Below are positions 48,621-61,787 of a stretch of DNA of 64,000 bases, piece by piece (position 1 is the stretch's first letter; each line of letters begins with the position of its first letter). Both the position numbers and the translations under genes were made by a program. Below the pieces are notes generated by a model. It saw nothing but the letters and a program-made list of their open reading frames with translations. It made no database searches and was not told the DNA's origin. This stretch comes from Euryodendron excelsum (Eukaryota; Streptophyta; Magnoliopsida; Ericales; Pentaphylacaceae): positions 9,912,501-9,976,500 of the forward strand of contig CM065381.1 of the NCBI GenBank assembly GCA_033060915.1, read 5' to 3'.

Positions 48621-51128
48621 GTGAATTGGGTTTTTCAAAACTAATTGCGATTAAGACAAATTAAAAAATAATCTAAGCAATGTAACAGGAACTTAAGATT
48701 TATGCAATGAAATATAATCAAGCAAGAAATGAAAGTAAAGCACAAAAAGAAACGTCAAGAATTACCAAGGTTTAACTACAATTTGTGGTCTACGTCCTCA
48801 CCCCAAGATTCTATTGAAGTCTTCTTCCACTATGCAATATCCAATTACAAGATAAAAGTTGATTGAAGTGCCTAGCTCACTCTCCTTGAAACTTACACTC
48901 AAGCTTAAATGTCTCAAGAATTTTGTTCAAGATTTTTCAAACTTATATAAGTGTTTTTTTTAAACTAGAGAACATTCAAACTTTAACTCACAAGTGAATA
49001 AGACATATATAATTAAAGTACACACTCTCTAAGAAGAGTAGATGAGAATTGAATAGCTTACTAAATGTCAACCCCTAAGGATAAAGGGAATTTTTTGATG
49101 TTTGGAAGAATTTTCAGCTCAAGATTATTAATGGTAGAAGAAATGTTGTATCTTTTTTTCATTAATGTGTTTGGAGTCTTCTATATAAATCCCATAATCA
49201 ATTTCAACCGTTGGAGTTGGCTAGAGCTTCATTTAATGCGATATCAGACCTTTAAAACGTTTAAAAATATAACCGTTAGACCCAGGTGTTGACACCTGTC
49301 TTTCATATGTCGACACATCATGCTAGCATTGGTTACTGGCCTCCATGTGTCGACACATCATGTTGTAATTGGTCACTGGCCTCCATGTGTAGACACTTCA
49401 AAATCATGTGTCGACGCCTGTAGATGCATTTCTCAAATTTTGCCCTCTGTCTTCATGTGTTGACTCATTGAACTCAGGTATGACCTTCTTTGCTTTACTT
49501 GGTCAATTTTACTTCAAACACTTCGAGCTTTTCAAGGGATCTTCTCTTTGCGGTATCAAGAAACTTTTTCAATGATATTCAAATAAGTGATGTTAATTGA
49601 AAGAGTTCCAATTCAATTTTAGATTGAATTCTTTTTGAATGATCATGATGCCTTCAAACTCTTCTCTTTAAGATTTCAATGTATCCTCTCAAAACTTGAT
49701 GATTTCCTCTTTGAACACCTTCAATTTCTTCAAAATGAATTCATTGGATTGATATTTGAGTAGATGCCATTCCTCTTCATTGCTCATCCATGATTGAATT
49801 TTTCTTCTTGTTGATCATACTTGAACAACTTTTGATGCCTTCAAGAGCTTCTTTTTAAGTCTCCAATGTATCTTCCTAATACTTGATGATTTCTTTCTTG
49901 AGCATCTTCAATCTCTTCGAATTCAAATTATTGGATTCATTTTTGAATAAGTGTTATTCTTCTATTTTGGTTCATGGCTCATCTTTAGCTTGTTGTGCAT
50001 CCTACTTTGATATTTACTCAGCTTTAAATCTAAGACTTATTTCTTATTGTTCTGGACATTAATTAAAATCATTAGTAAGATAATACAAGATTTAGTTATC
50101 ATCAAAATTAAAACATGGAGTCAACATATATGACAGCTAATTAATGTATTTATTTATTTTTTTCAATCATCAAAGCAAAATGTTCCCAACGATCCTTGTT
50201 TGCCCTTTCAATGTTACCAAATACATTCCTCTATGTTCTGTGTACATATTTGGGAACTTACTTTCTTTGAGGTCCTTCTTGCACTTTGTACTTAACTAAT
50301 GCTTCCTATTCTTTCTGCCACAGTTCCTCAGTAAGTTTCCATCTAGATTTCTTATTTCCTTGTTTTCTGTTGCGTGCCTTTAATATTGTTTGAACTGCAT
50401 TTCTTGCTTTCGTTATCCGTTCTGTTTTGCATCTCTACTTCTCATGCTAGTAACTATCATGTAATTGAGTCTAAAGAATTCCATTTGGCCTTAAAAGAGA
50501 CACAGCGTCCCCACATGATGAAATGAGCTGTTTATACTTTATTCATCTCTCTCGCCCTCTCTTGTTGCTTGTGTTGTTATAAAGATATAACAAATATGGA
50601 ATCCAATGGTAGGGTGATATACGGGCATTGGAGGATCTGACATATGAGAAGCGAAAGGAGTTCATAATGAAGCACAAGCTCCCCGAGGACATCCCTCTCA
50701 TTTCCTTCCACTCTGAAGCGAGTGTGGGGCCAGGAGTCCTTGCCACAATGTCCCACATAGCGCACGCAGAACTCCCATGGCTCCCTTTTTCAAGCTTTGG
50801 CGGCGAGGAGTCCGAGGCCGCCCAAGCAGGCCGGAGAGTGCCTGTGGTAATTCCTGTTTCTGCTGTCATGGCCGTGTGTGCGCTCCACCTGAAACTAAGG
50901 TACGGGGAGAAGAGCGATGGATTGGTGACGTGCCGGGATGCCGAAGTTCCGGGCTCGGTAGTCGTGAGACCAGACCGGAAGCTTGATCATGCTTGGATGG
51001 TTTACTCTTCATGGAAGAAGGATCCAAATGAGCCTGATGCTTGTGAAATGTGTGAGGCCCTCTTGACTCTGCTTGTGGAGCTTGGGAAGGCTAAAGCAAG
51101 GAAAAGAGTTTGTAGTGATTTTAACTAA
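44521..51128 (+). CDS. Alpha/beta-hydrolase (lipase-like) protein, eight exons
   Basis: My model joins 44521-44568, 45353-45618, 46119-46223, 46328-46456, 47710-47759, 47856-47953, 48185-48469 and 50613-51128. All introns are GT-AG and the frame stays open: 1497 bases, 498 residues. The conserved part starts near residue 140 (IRKTLHG, DDIGWLQ, LPNSFVYLLIPGLFSNHGPL). The nucleophile elbow is GHSKG with Ser263; SDGLV (Asp429) and LDHAWMVY (His453) are in the right order for a catalytic triad. The family is widespread in plants but poorly characterised; substrate unknown. No signal peptide is evident, and a hydrophobic stretch near 105-125 could touch membranes. The first two exons are the least certain: a small exon near 45738 is an alternative, and the acceptor at 45350 would change the frame. 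The 3' six exons are secure. Confidence 0.82.
48584..48619 (+). repeat. Run of 36 consecutive G in the last intron of the hydrolase gene
   Basis: Thirty-six G follow GACAACCCAGCA and are followed by TGTGAATTGGGTTTTTC. Homopolymeric G of this length is rare in plant DNA, and its true length may be uncertain from the assembly. It marks the left end of the repeat-like segment 48584-50150. Confidence 0.9.
49300..49420 (+). repeat. 41-bp tandem repeat with ATGTGTCGACACATCATG
   Basis: Two and a half units of the form CTCCATGTGTCGACACATCA followed by a TTGGTCACTGGC-like tail. The core TGTGTCGACACA is a perfect 12-base palindrome with a SalI-type centre. It lies inside the intron segment described above. 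Confidence 0.7.
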
Positions 51129-54100
51129 CACTAGGGTAACATCTTTTTCTTTTGGAGATTACATGCTTTCAATCAATATGATCTGTTTATCAAACAACTT
51201 TCTTTGAGGAAATGATTGCTACTAGGGATTGCAAATCTGCTATGCAAAACCTTTTGCAAATGCCTAGTCTTAGGCTGCGTTTGTATCCATGGCTTTCAAA
51301 TGATCGGTTTTGGATTCGTTTGTCAAAACAATATACCTTTCATTTATATTGAATAACTTGCATTTTAGAGACCAACTAGTAGATGTAAGGATTTAAATGC
51401 CTTATTATGGTGCATTTCAAATGAGATGGTGAAAATAGTTATTTCAAATTTACTATTAACAATGTTTAACTTGTACAATAATGTATTAGAATATTTTGAG
51501 ATAACTATAATTTTTGCTTAATCAACTCTTCTTTACAATTTGGGACTAAGCTTCGTTGTGTTAAGGTTTACTTTAACTAGAGTAAATCCTAAATGGCCTA
51601 GTACAATATGTAGAAGAATTAATATGTGACATGTATGCCTTGTTATGCCATAGAATTAATCACAAAAATAGAGTAGGATAATTTTACTAAGAGAAGATAT
51701 GATCTATGGCACATATAAAATTTGTTACTTAGCAAAAATTTACATAGAAAAGAAAGAACAATCTATCTCTTGTTTACATAAGAAGCTACCAAAATACACT
51801 TGAGATGATTATATTCCTAGTACATACCCAAATGTAGAGATGGTAATTTGACTCGAAAAATCAGGCACCAGGGTTTAGAATTTGAATAAAGGGGTTAAAA
51901 ACAATTTATGAGAGAAAATGTAATTCAAAGTGGGTTTGGAATTTTGTGGGGCTTAGGTCATCCTACCTTGAATGCTCTTTGATTATGTTGTGAAAATCTT
52001 AAATACCGATATTAAATTTTAATAATACCTTTGGTATATACAAGTAAAGATTAGGATTTTACAATAAAAAAGGTTTAATATTGTTTTTACTTTTGCGATT
52101 TAATTTTCTTCTTAATTTTATACTGTGTTTATGTTTATGTTATTAGAATATTTTTATTTTGAAGATTTTATGCAAGTTCACAACCCACTCCAACTAGAAC
52201 TCAATGAGCTTAGTTAAGAGTGCAACGGAAACTGAATGAGTAGTTCAATCCATCATGAGTTTGAATCATGAGTTTAAAACAAACTGCAAGCGGGGTTCTC
52301 ATATTACGCAAAAGGATTGAGCTTAACTTCCCCCATTGCGATCCCCTATGAGTGAGAAAGTACATGGGGGTTGGTAAATTTTGAAAGAGGTTTATGCAAT
52401 AACATGATACACATTTCTTTACAACTATGTATTGTTCAAAGAAATAATTTGGTTATCTTGGAGTGCCATGTCACCTTTCACTTCTCAAAAAGCAATGGGT
52501 TCTTTGGGTCCTAATGCAATCCGGTAAATATATTTAGGACCCATCTAGCAATAAGACCAATTATTTTGTGCTAGCAGCAGTAAAGGTGGTTCTCGAAGAT
52601 TACTATACAATTATTCCATTGTCTATGCATGGAGCAAGGGGACTTGCGACCTTCCTGGATCCATCCAATGCCTTATTTTAAATTCATCAACTATGACACA
52701 CTATGTACAGATACATATCATGCATTCCATCTTATATGCATAATTGCACCAGAAGGAGATGGAATATGATGTCCATCTCTGCACATAGATCATCATCAGT
52801 ACTCCATGAGATTTTTTGATAAGTAGGTCCCTCCTGAAATCAAGGTTTATCACAAGAATAGATCACAGGACAAAGACATATCAAGGCAGTATGTCAGTGC
52901 TAAGATATTAAGGTGGTCCTGTGGAACAAATCTAATCCCTGTTCATGCTCAAAAGGTGAAAGCCCAACAACCTCTGTGTTGTGGTCCAAAATCATTCATT
53001 TTGGTAGGCCCAAAAGAGTACCTAGCCCATTAATGTATTCCCTTTAATGTCTATCATGAAAATACCCAAGTAACTAGATAATTATTAAATGAAATAACGA
53101 CCCAAGAAAAAAAAAATACAAATAAAAAGGTGAATTATATTTGAGTTTCTTTGATTTTTAAAATTTTAATTGTGAAGCATTGGACCATATATATTTTTAC
53201 TTGATTTAAAATAGACCTGGTTGTCAATTCCTGTTAGAAATTTAGATGGATCAAACACGAACTAGACCTAATGGAAATCTATTAGAAGGTATATGGTTCG
53301 ATGTGTCACGATTAAATTTTCAAGAATCAATGTGAATTTCATTCCAAAATACAAGGGTGAATATAATTTACCCTATTTGAAAAATAAATAGCTTTCAAAG
53401 GGAGGCTGCAATTATAGCTTGACTAGCATGCTGATTTTAAATTTCATTTACTTATTTATTTATGACTAAAATAGCAAGGGAATTTGAGTCCTTAAGATTT
53501 GGGTTGATATTATTTGTCCTAAAAAAACTAAATATTAGTTTTATTCAAACAAAAATACAGTTCTTATACTCACTACTTGCAAATAAGATAGGGTCTTTTG
53601 ATTGTTCTGATGATTTAATTTGCTTGATTCTTGACCTAGGAGAGCTTACATGTGTGAACATTTGCATGGCACTCGTTTTTGTTGTGATTGTTTTCACAGT
53701 ATCGATATCTTTGTAATTTCAACTCTTGAATTCAAAAACAGAAAAAAAAAAAAAAATCTGACTATTGGATGATTTTATTTATTTTTTAAATGGGGATATT
53801 TTGGTAAACAAAAAAAAAAAACAAATGTGACCCTCGTTGTTATCATAGTCTCATCATAGTTTGTGGTAACTATTATTACATGGAACAATAATTACGGTTG
53901 GTCCAAGTAGCTATTACGATCAGTTGGAGTGATAAGTGCCAACATGGTACCAGTAACTTGAAGGCACCATAGTCGTTCCCCAAGTTTAAAGCATGTTGAA
54001 CACATGAATAAGTGTCTGTTTTGGATGATTACCAAGACAAAAAAATTCTTGAGAAGTTGCAATCATCCAATAGATTGAATGGTTGGTTTAGCAAGTGAGT

Positions 54101-54889
54101 CTTTTTCAAATAGGTACCTATCATTTACTCATCCTATTTGCAATTTGTAAGTAACCTACAAAGGGGTGTTTGGTGCGCTAGTTATAAGCTATAAACTATG
54201 AGCTACTTTTAAAAAATTATATTTGAAAATAATTTTTGTAAAAAAACGTGATTAAACATAAACAGTTTTTTTAAACCACTCACCCAAATACAATTCAAAA
54301 AAATCATAAACATAAACTATAAGATAGTTACATCCAAACTCTCTCAAAATGTTTGGTGGACAATGCAATAATGCTCTTAATGGAAACAAATGACACAGGC
54401 AATGAGCCCCTCAGCCCCACCCCTTGTATTGCAAGGACAATGGATAATGGTACCATTCCTGTACTGACTCAATGTTGCTTACAGTGACAGTGCCTCGTAT
54501 AAGTTAATGTATCAACTAGCATTCCATTCACATACAAGATCCAAAATTAAACTAATCAAGGCATGCATTGAACTCTTTAAACTCATACTGGATATCTTCT
54601 TTTAAAAAAAAACTTTTAAAGATACGTACATATATATATACACTCACATATCTAACGATACATCATCAATTCCAATTACCCTTCTAAAATTCTCCCCACC
54701 AAAAATGAGATTCCATTTGTTTTGTGTTTACAGTACTCAGTTTATTTACTGGGTTATGATGTATTAAATTCCATTTGTGGTTCCATTTTTCTCACTTCTA
54801 GCTAGATATGATCCCTATTAATAGATGCACGTGAGAATCACTCATTCGGGTTTAGAGTGAGAAAATATAGTAAAAAAAGGTATTAGGTC

Positions 54890-55085
54890 TAGCATTATTC
54901 TTACGAGTCATGTTATGTACAAATATGATTTTTGTACAGAGTTTTCATACAAAATTATGTGGCTATTTGTAGTCCTTTCATACAAACCAAAACACCATTT
55001 ATTTTGCTCATAAATTTAAAAATATCACTTTCATATTATTTTAGTGGAGTTTTCTGTATATAAATTTTGTAAAAATATAAATTTT
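54890..55085. repeat. Dispersed AT-rich repeat, first of four local copies
   Basis: Phrases such as TCATACAAACCAAAACACCA, AAATATCACTTTCATATTAT and TATAAATTTTGTAAAAATAT recur in diverged form at 59040-59165, 59285-59465 and 60975-61140. A related phrase occurs near 27595 and 36770. Probably remnants of a MITE-like family; no terminal repeats could be fixed by eye. Confidence 0.45.
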
Positions 55086-58000
55086 CTTTCCTTATTTATA
55101 ACTTGGATTTCAACAATCTTCTTTTCTTTTTTATTTTTTTTGGCCAATGGTTAGAAAATAATACATTAATCATCCCCAACTATGTAGTAACTTGAACAGT
55201 TGACCTCAACAACGGAAATATCGTCGAGATTTCGATTCAATATTGTGGTTTACCACAGAAATTTACCCAAAAAAATTTAATTTCAAAGCCTAAAATGGGA
55301 AAAATGAATTAGTGAGCAATGTGGGAGAAAAACAGCCCCATATTTCAATTAAGTACATTCACCAATCACCATCAAAAGGTCTGGCTACAGAAATTGTGGT
55401 CTGAAACAAAGCTGTACAGTCCTTTATAGCAATGCAAGACTATGGCCCAACCTGAAAACTGCAAATCTCATTGTCCCTATAAACTTTTGAACTACAAACC
55501 AAAAACATAGATACAGGTATATAGACGTATGTCTAAGCTTGTTAAAAAAAAGGGAAAATTCTCTCAGTAGTGTTTTATGTGGGATTCTTACCAATAAAAT
55601 AAAATAAAATAAAATAAAAATTTAAAACTTTGTATGTGATGTTTGCAAGATTTTAATTGCTACTACTCCGGGTCCATTTTGGCAAAGCTTATTTTGAACT
55701 TTTTTTTTAAAGGTTGGCTTGTTTGTTTTTAAAAGCTAAGATAAGGAAAAAATAAAAACTAACCAAAAAAAATTTGCCTAAAAGTTGTACCAAATGGATC
55801 CCTAATGGATAACCCAATTGTGTTTTTCGCTTAAAAACTTACACTGCATTGCATAAAAAAAAAATGCAGCCGAGGATATGATGATCTCGTGATTGCATGT
55901 TTTGAGAAAAGTTTAGTCCTGTATATAAAAAGACTATTTTCATGTTTCAAACTCGTAACACCCGAGACAAAGTAGAGCAACCTAACTGCTGCGCCGTACC
56001 AGCCCGAGAAAATGCGGGAAATAATTCAATTAGAAGACTCTTTACATGCATATATATTTGTATACGTACGCACATGCACAATCAAAGACTTTTGAGAATG
56101 GGTAAAGAAATTTCCTGGAAGAAATTGGCAGCTTTGGAAAAATGGGAAAGGTTTGGAAAGATAGGGTTGAATTGAATTGATTAGCTCATTTGCCAAAGTT
56201 TGGATTGGAATTGGATAACTTCCACATTTTGTATTCATTCCTCTTTCAGGGAAGATTGGATCCCTTGTTTGCTAGGGTGAACTAGCTAGTGGAAGGCTAA
56301 GATCACATGGTAATTGAACAGTTTGGAATCAATGGTGTTCTAATTCTAGAAGGATCAAAGTCTACTCTAAAATTATTTTGCTACCAAACAAGCCCTAAAA
56401 CTGATTTCATTTCATGTTGACACCCCCCAAGCTGCCAAACAAAATTAAACCAAAAAGGGTAACAAGAAAATCAATAAAAGAAAGATAGATTATCATCCAG
56501 ATAACCCAAAGTCCTTGAAATCACCGTCAATGGAGCCTCTTATGTTGTGTGTGGATCAATGGTTTGATGATGGAAAAAAAAAAAAAAAAAGTGATGGCAA
56601 AGTGAACAAAAAGAAAATAGTCTTTCATTTCGTTCACTTTTTTCTCACTTTTTCTTTTTTCTCTTCTTTTGCTTTTTTTTTTTTTTTTGATAAATACAGG
56701 TTCCAAACACAATATTATTATCCTCCATAATTTTGACTTCTTGTACTCAATCAATTGTCAAATGACATGTTCAAGTGTTGGGAAACCTAATTTGCATTAA
56801 CCATGGTGGAAATTAGCTCACTTCATAGCTAGAGGAAAATTATCACATTTGTCTGTAGCTTATTGTGATTTAATTATTTGAATGTTAAAATCATAATAGT
56901 TGTCACAGCGTGTAATAGTCAAAAAGAATAATGTCATCGTGCTTATATGGTGTAACATTTCACTTAAATTGTGACACTTCTTATAATATTTTCTTAAGTT
57001 GAGAATTTTAAAATTTAAAAATTATTCGTTCATCTATGGCAATATCTATAATTTCTTTCTCATGTTGTCTCTCTATTAAAAAAACTAGACACATGGCATC
57101 AGATGAATAAAATGTGATTCCACATTGTTATAATGACATGCCGTGACAATCACTCTGATAATTTTTTCCTAGGGATCCTCCAGTTCTCTCCCAAATTTGT
57201 GAGTATGGAATTGAGTTGCACCACCTAGGGTCCCAAGCATACACAGATATTCCAATTGCATAAGGTGGAAGTGGATGAATACAATCATGGAAGCAAGCTT
57301 GTGCCAAACAGATCACAGACTTCATAGTTATAGGTGCAATTCAACATATTCTCAAGACCATAAGAAAGGCCTAGTGGTTCGCTAGTCTTCGTATTACAGA
57401 TGAGGTTTGAAATTCAATCTCTCTTCATGCACCTTTATAGCAAGTCATCATTTATTCAATTAATGAAGTTAATATAGTTTGTATAAATAATGACCCTTCA
57501 CAAACTTGAAAGAGTAATCGATCAAAGAAATACACACCCTGTTAAAAAAAAAAACCTCCAGTTGTTGTTCATTTCTAAACCCACATCAATTGTGACTGAA
57601 GGATTGAGACATTGTGCAATGCACCATCAGCACAATCTCAGTTCACCATGCATATGGGGCCCAACCCAGATGAAAACATGAATGCCTCTTCTTTCTTTTT
57701 TTTTTTTTTTTACAAAAACAAAATTCTATAAAATATTACTCGAATGAGGTGGTAATGACCATTCCACACATTTGTCAAGCAATATTGTCCCTTAGCACCA
57801 GAAAGTCGTCTGCGATAGACTCCATCTCACCTATATTAAGATCGAAATTTAAGTCTCACCGTATACTCTAAGCGCTGAATGAAATGGTTAACGACACCTC
57901 ACTAAGTGGCTATAGAAACTTGAACCCAATAATTAAGTGAAAAAATTTGAATTTTTACACACTAAACCAACTACTCAATAGTAATAAATATTTTATTTTA

Positions 58001-60003
58001 AAATAAAAAGTTCTCATTCTATTCCATTATTCCATATAAAAATTTATAAAAATGTTCTGGTTGTACACCAGTTCGATTGTTATTTTTCTCATTTTGAATA
58101 AAAGGTTAAAAGATCATTCCACCACACGTGGAAGAGCATTGGACCATTTATAGTAAAAGCCTAATGGGAACCCATCCTCACTTTTGGTAGAGACCTTCAA
58201 TTCTTGTCTCCCTCTCTCTATTTATTGGCTCCATTTAAATACAATACGTGTCAGTAATTTTTTATTTACTCTTTCTTCATATAAATGGAATAAAAGACTT
58301 AGAATGTGCAATAGAATATTCATTTTCTAGGAAAACATTTAGACTTCATATACTTAACACATAGGTAAAATAAAATTATATTATCTTTGCTTGGACTAGT
58401 TATGAAGGTTCAGTTTCCACTGTATTGCAGGGGCCAAACATAGGAAAGCCTCAGCCTTCATGTTATACAATTTAAGAAGCATGGTTTCACTGCCAAACCT
58501 TTTCTATTTTTTCTCACTTTTTTTTTTCTTGACAAATTTGAATTCTGAACATAGCATAAAAGTCTCTATATTTAAGATACAACAACTACAACTTAATACT
58601 TATTTTGTGTTTGTCACTAAAATAGACAAATAAATAAATTATATAGTTTAAATAAATTATCCCATACTTGAAATCTGTCAATAAATGAGTGATGCTACTT
58701 ATCTCCATATTAGATAAAAATGGGTCAAAATTTGACGTAAAATTCAACAATAATAAATAGTTGAGGCAAGTCATGTTCACTTTTATTTGACGTCAACTAA
58801 CAGCAGATGAGCTCAAGCCATAGTCTAAAAATAGTCACTACGTTCCAATTAGATGTAATATCCTCTCCAAATCCTATTATTACCTCATCATGACGGGGAC
58901 TAAGAGAAAATGAAAGTCAAAATAAAGGGTAAGAAGAGTAGGAGGATTGCTTCATCAACCTCGCAATGAGTCTGACTGGGAGGTAACTTGGCAATTTCAT
59001 TGCAGTTGGTGAGGACTAGAATATATATATATATATATAAATGTTAATGCTATAGAAATGTAAAATTTATACAGAATTTATTACCATAATGATGTGTTTT
59101 AGTATGAGTCATTCACTTTAAAATAAAATGTCCTTCATGATAACTATTAATTAAAAAAAATACTATGACAACATGGTGAGATTTTAAAAAATAGCATTTT
59201 GCATGTATATGTATATGTGTGTATATGAGAGAGAGAAAGAGAGAGAGGGGTGAAACTGGAAAGAAAGAAATGGTATTAAAGAGTAATGCTTTACAAATAA
59301 AAAAATTTATATAAATTTTTTTGTATAAAATGATGTCTCTTAATAAGAGTCTTTCACTTCAAAACAAATACCCATTATAATAATTTTTAATTATAAAATT
59401 AGTTATGCTACTATTACATTATTTTGTATGTAAATTTTATATAAATTGTTTTTGTAAAAGTCGCATTTTTCAATATTAAATGGATGGTTGAGGGGGTGAA
59501 AAGAGGAAGGGCCAGGCAATTTATACCATGGAACATCATAAGTGGTTGCAGATGGCTGCGTTTTTATGACAGCTCATTAGCCCTATGATCATGTAGGGCA
59601 ACCCTTGTACGTACCTATTTCAGTCTCTCTTCCTTTACTCTTAATTCAGTCTTAACTAAAACCCATTCTCATAGTTTAAAACACTTTCTGCGTGCGTGAT
59701 ACAGACTGTATCTATAGTTCTATATAATAAGACAATTTCCCAGTTAACTGAATGAGAATCTGAATACATACTGACTTACTATTTTTTTTATATAAAAAAA
59801 ATCAAATATATAGGATTGCGGGAATTTATATATATATATATATATATAATATGTATTTGTAGTTTCTTTAAAAAAAATCATACCGTTAACATCTTTGATA
59901 TATATATGTATGTTGTGGTTTATCAACTGAAATTAACTTATCCTGATTCATATATGAAATCAATTATCCTAATTCAGTTAAAATTAAAACTTCAACGTCT
60001 CCT

Positions 60004-60218
60004 AGAATATGTATTGCACATCTATTATTGCGTATGCATGGTTTTGTATATATATTTATCTCTATAATAAAACACTAACTTTTTTAAAAAATGTCTTCCT
60101 CACATTTCTATAGAATATGTATTGCGTATCTATTATTGCGTATGCATGGTTTTGTATATATATTTATATCTATAATAAAACACAACTTTTTTAAAAAATA
60201 TCTTCCTCACATTTCTAT
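60004..60218 (+). repeat. Tandem duplication, 108-bp unit, two copies
   Basis: Unit one (60004-60111) and unit two (60112-60218) both begin AGAATATGTATTGC and share ATCTATTATTGCGTATGCAT, TATAATAAAACAC and CTTCCTCACATTTCTAT with only a few differences. The duplication is recent. No function is visible. Confidence 0.85.
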
Positions 60219-61169
60219 TCAACGGTAGTAGTTTATTTTTATAAACAATATATGGTTAAGATCGTTTGATAATTTTTCTTTCACTTTTGATTTTCTCTCT
60301 AAAAAGTTCACTATCAATGGATCTCACTTTTGTGGTACTTTACATAGAGAAAAGTAAAAAGTGAATTAAAAAAGTAAAAATTTTTAAAATTCAAACACTC
60401 TTTCTCTTTTAAAGTACGATTCATGTATTCATAGGCTTCCCTTTCTTTATCAAAATATCTCTCTTTGTCTCTCTCTATAGAAAAACTCCCATCAGTCTTC
60501 TGTAGCTCTCTCAAAGTCTTTCTAAATTTTACAGATCTTAGAGATTTTATTTCTTAAACTTTTCGATTAATTTTTTTACTGGTCAAATAGCAACGCGAAA
60601 ATTATTTTCGACGTCAGAGTTGACGACATGCAATCAAGTTAATGAAAATGTACTCTAATTTGATAAATTTATTATACTTAATAAATATATTGTTACTTTT
60701 ATTATACACAAATAATATTTTGTTTAAAAATAGTATAGACATGAATAATCCACTAATATATGTATGTGTGTGTGTTTGCACTTATTTCTCTCTCCTTTAT
60801 TTGTGTGCGGGGTTAAGGCCAGGTCGGTTGCGCGCGTCTCGTTGTCCGATTCCTCTAGCTACTAAAACACCCCCCTCCCCTCTCGTTCTCTTCAACCTCG
60901 TTAGCGGCAGAACCAAAAAGTTTTTTGAGAGGGACAACATTTATTTATAAGTCAAAAATTTGTTTGAAAATAATGGTATATGATCAGAATTTTTGTTAAA
61001 AATTTTAATAGAAAGGTGTAATTCTTTATGGTCTTTTCATTTCAAACTAAAATACTAATTTTGACTCATAATTTTAAAATTATCATTTTCATATTATTTT
61101 GATAAAATTTTTTATATAAAAAAATTATAAAAATAAATTATTTTTTATAATTTACAATAGAATGCTTAA

Positions 61170-61400
61170 CTTTTGTATAACTATATAATGTATATAAAAG
61201 TTTCGAAGTAAATTAAATATTTAAGAAAAGTATTCATTAATTTTTAAAAGAGACAAATTGAATGATATTTTCTTAAATATTTGAGCTACAATTTTAAAAT
61301 TTTATCATTCAATTTGTCTTTTTTAAAAATTAATGAATACTTTTCTTAAATATTTAATTTACTTCGAAACTTTTATATACATTATATAGTTATACAAAAG
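61170..61400. repeat. Near-perfect 98-bp inverted repeat upstream of the DREB gene
   Basis: The left arm 61170-61267 starts CTTTTGTATAACTATATAAT. The right arm 61303-61400 is its reverse complement with one mismatch in 98 positions. The loop is about 35 bases. A transcript across it would form a long hairpin of the kind that yields small RNAs, and the arms are too alike to be old. It could be a young foldback element or an inverted duplication. It ends 388 bases before the DREB start codon. Confidence 0.9.
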
Positions 61401-61715
61401 AGCTCAATGTAAAATTTTAAAAAATATAAAAGAAACACTTATAAATTTTCGGAGGGACATATTAAAAGTAATACTAAACGTTGTCGGCATAAATAAAATT
61501 TTTTAAAAATTGAGGGGTGACCACTCTATGGCTGCGCCCCTGCTCCTCATTCCCCCTCTCTCTCTACATGTATGTATATATATGTTCACTTACACACAAA
61601 CACAAACATATAGAAATACGAAGTCTCGTCAATCTTCCTCTATCATCTTCTTCTCCCTCCATATTGATCACTCCCACATTTCCTCACTGCTCATCAGTAT
61701 CCTTTCCCCCTCCCC

Positions 61716-61750
61716 CCTCTCTCTCTCTCTCTCTACATATATATATAAGT
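61716..61750 (+). promoter_or_regulatory. CT tract and TATA element of the DREB A-4 gene
   Basis: A CTCTCTCTCTCT tract is followed directly by ACATATATATATAAG, whose end fits a TATA box about 40 bases before the start codon at 61788. The leader would be very short, so the true promoter may lie further up; pyrimidine tracts are common in plant core promoters. Confidence 0.35.
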
Positions 61751-61787
61751 TCTGGTGGACTGTCAACAAGTAAGTCGCCGGTAAACA

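Larger units (their letters stand above)
48584..50150. mobile_element. Possible non-autonomous element inside the last hydrolase intron
   Basis: The poly-G/TGAATTGGG start, an internal AACCGTTAGAC phrase with GTCGACAC-containing tandem units, and an end like TTATCATCAAAATTAAAACA are features I associate with a repeat common in plant genomes. The last intron is 2.1 kb, much longer than the gene's neighbours, and would be about 0.6 kb without it. There is no coding sequence. Ends and class are uncertain. Confidence 0.35.
51129..61160. other. About 10 kb without a recognisable gene
   Basis: AT-rich intergenic DNA. I checked the longer ORFs (for example 53462-53716, 55942-56175 and 57128-57325 minus) and recognise none. 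The region holds several diverged copies of a dispersed noncoding sequence (54890-55085, 59040-59165, 59285-59465, 60975-61140), a GA microsatellite at 59226-59251, TA tracts near 59020 and 59828, and a 108-bp tandem duplication at 60004-60218. Confidence 0.55.

Noticed and set aside
57128..57325. A 65-codon minus-strand ORF (YAIGISVYAWDPRWCN)
   Set aside because: No family recognised, no splice context or neighbouring exons, and it sits in repeat-rich intergenic DNA.
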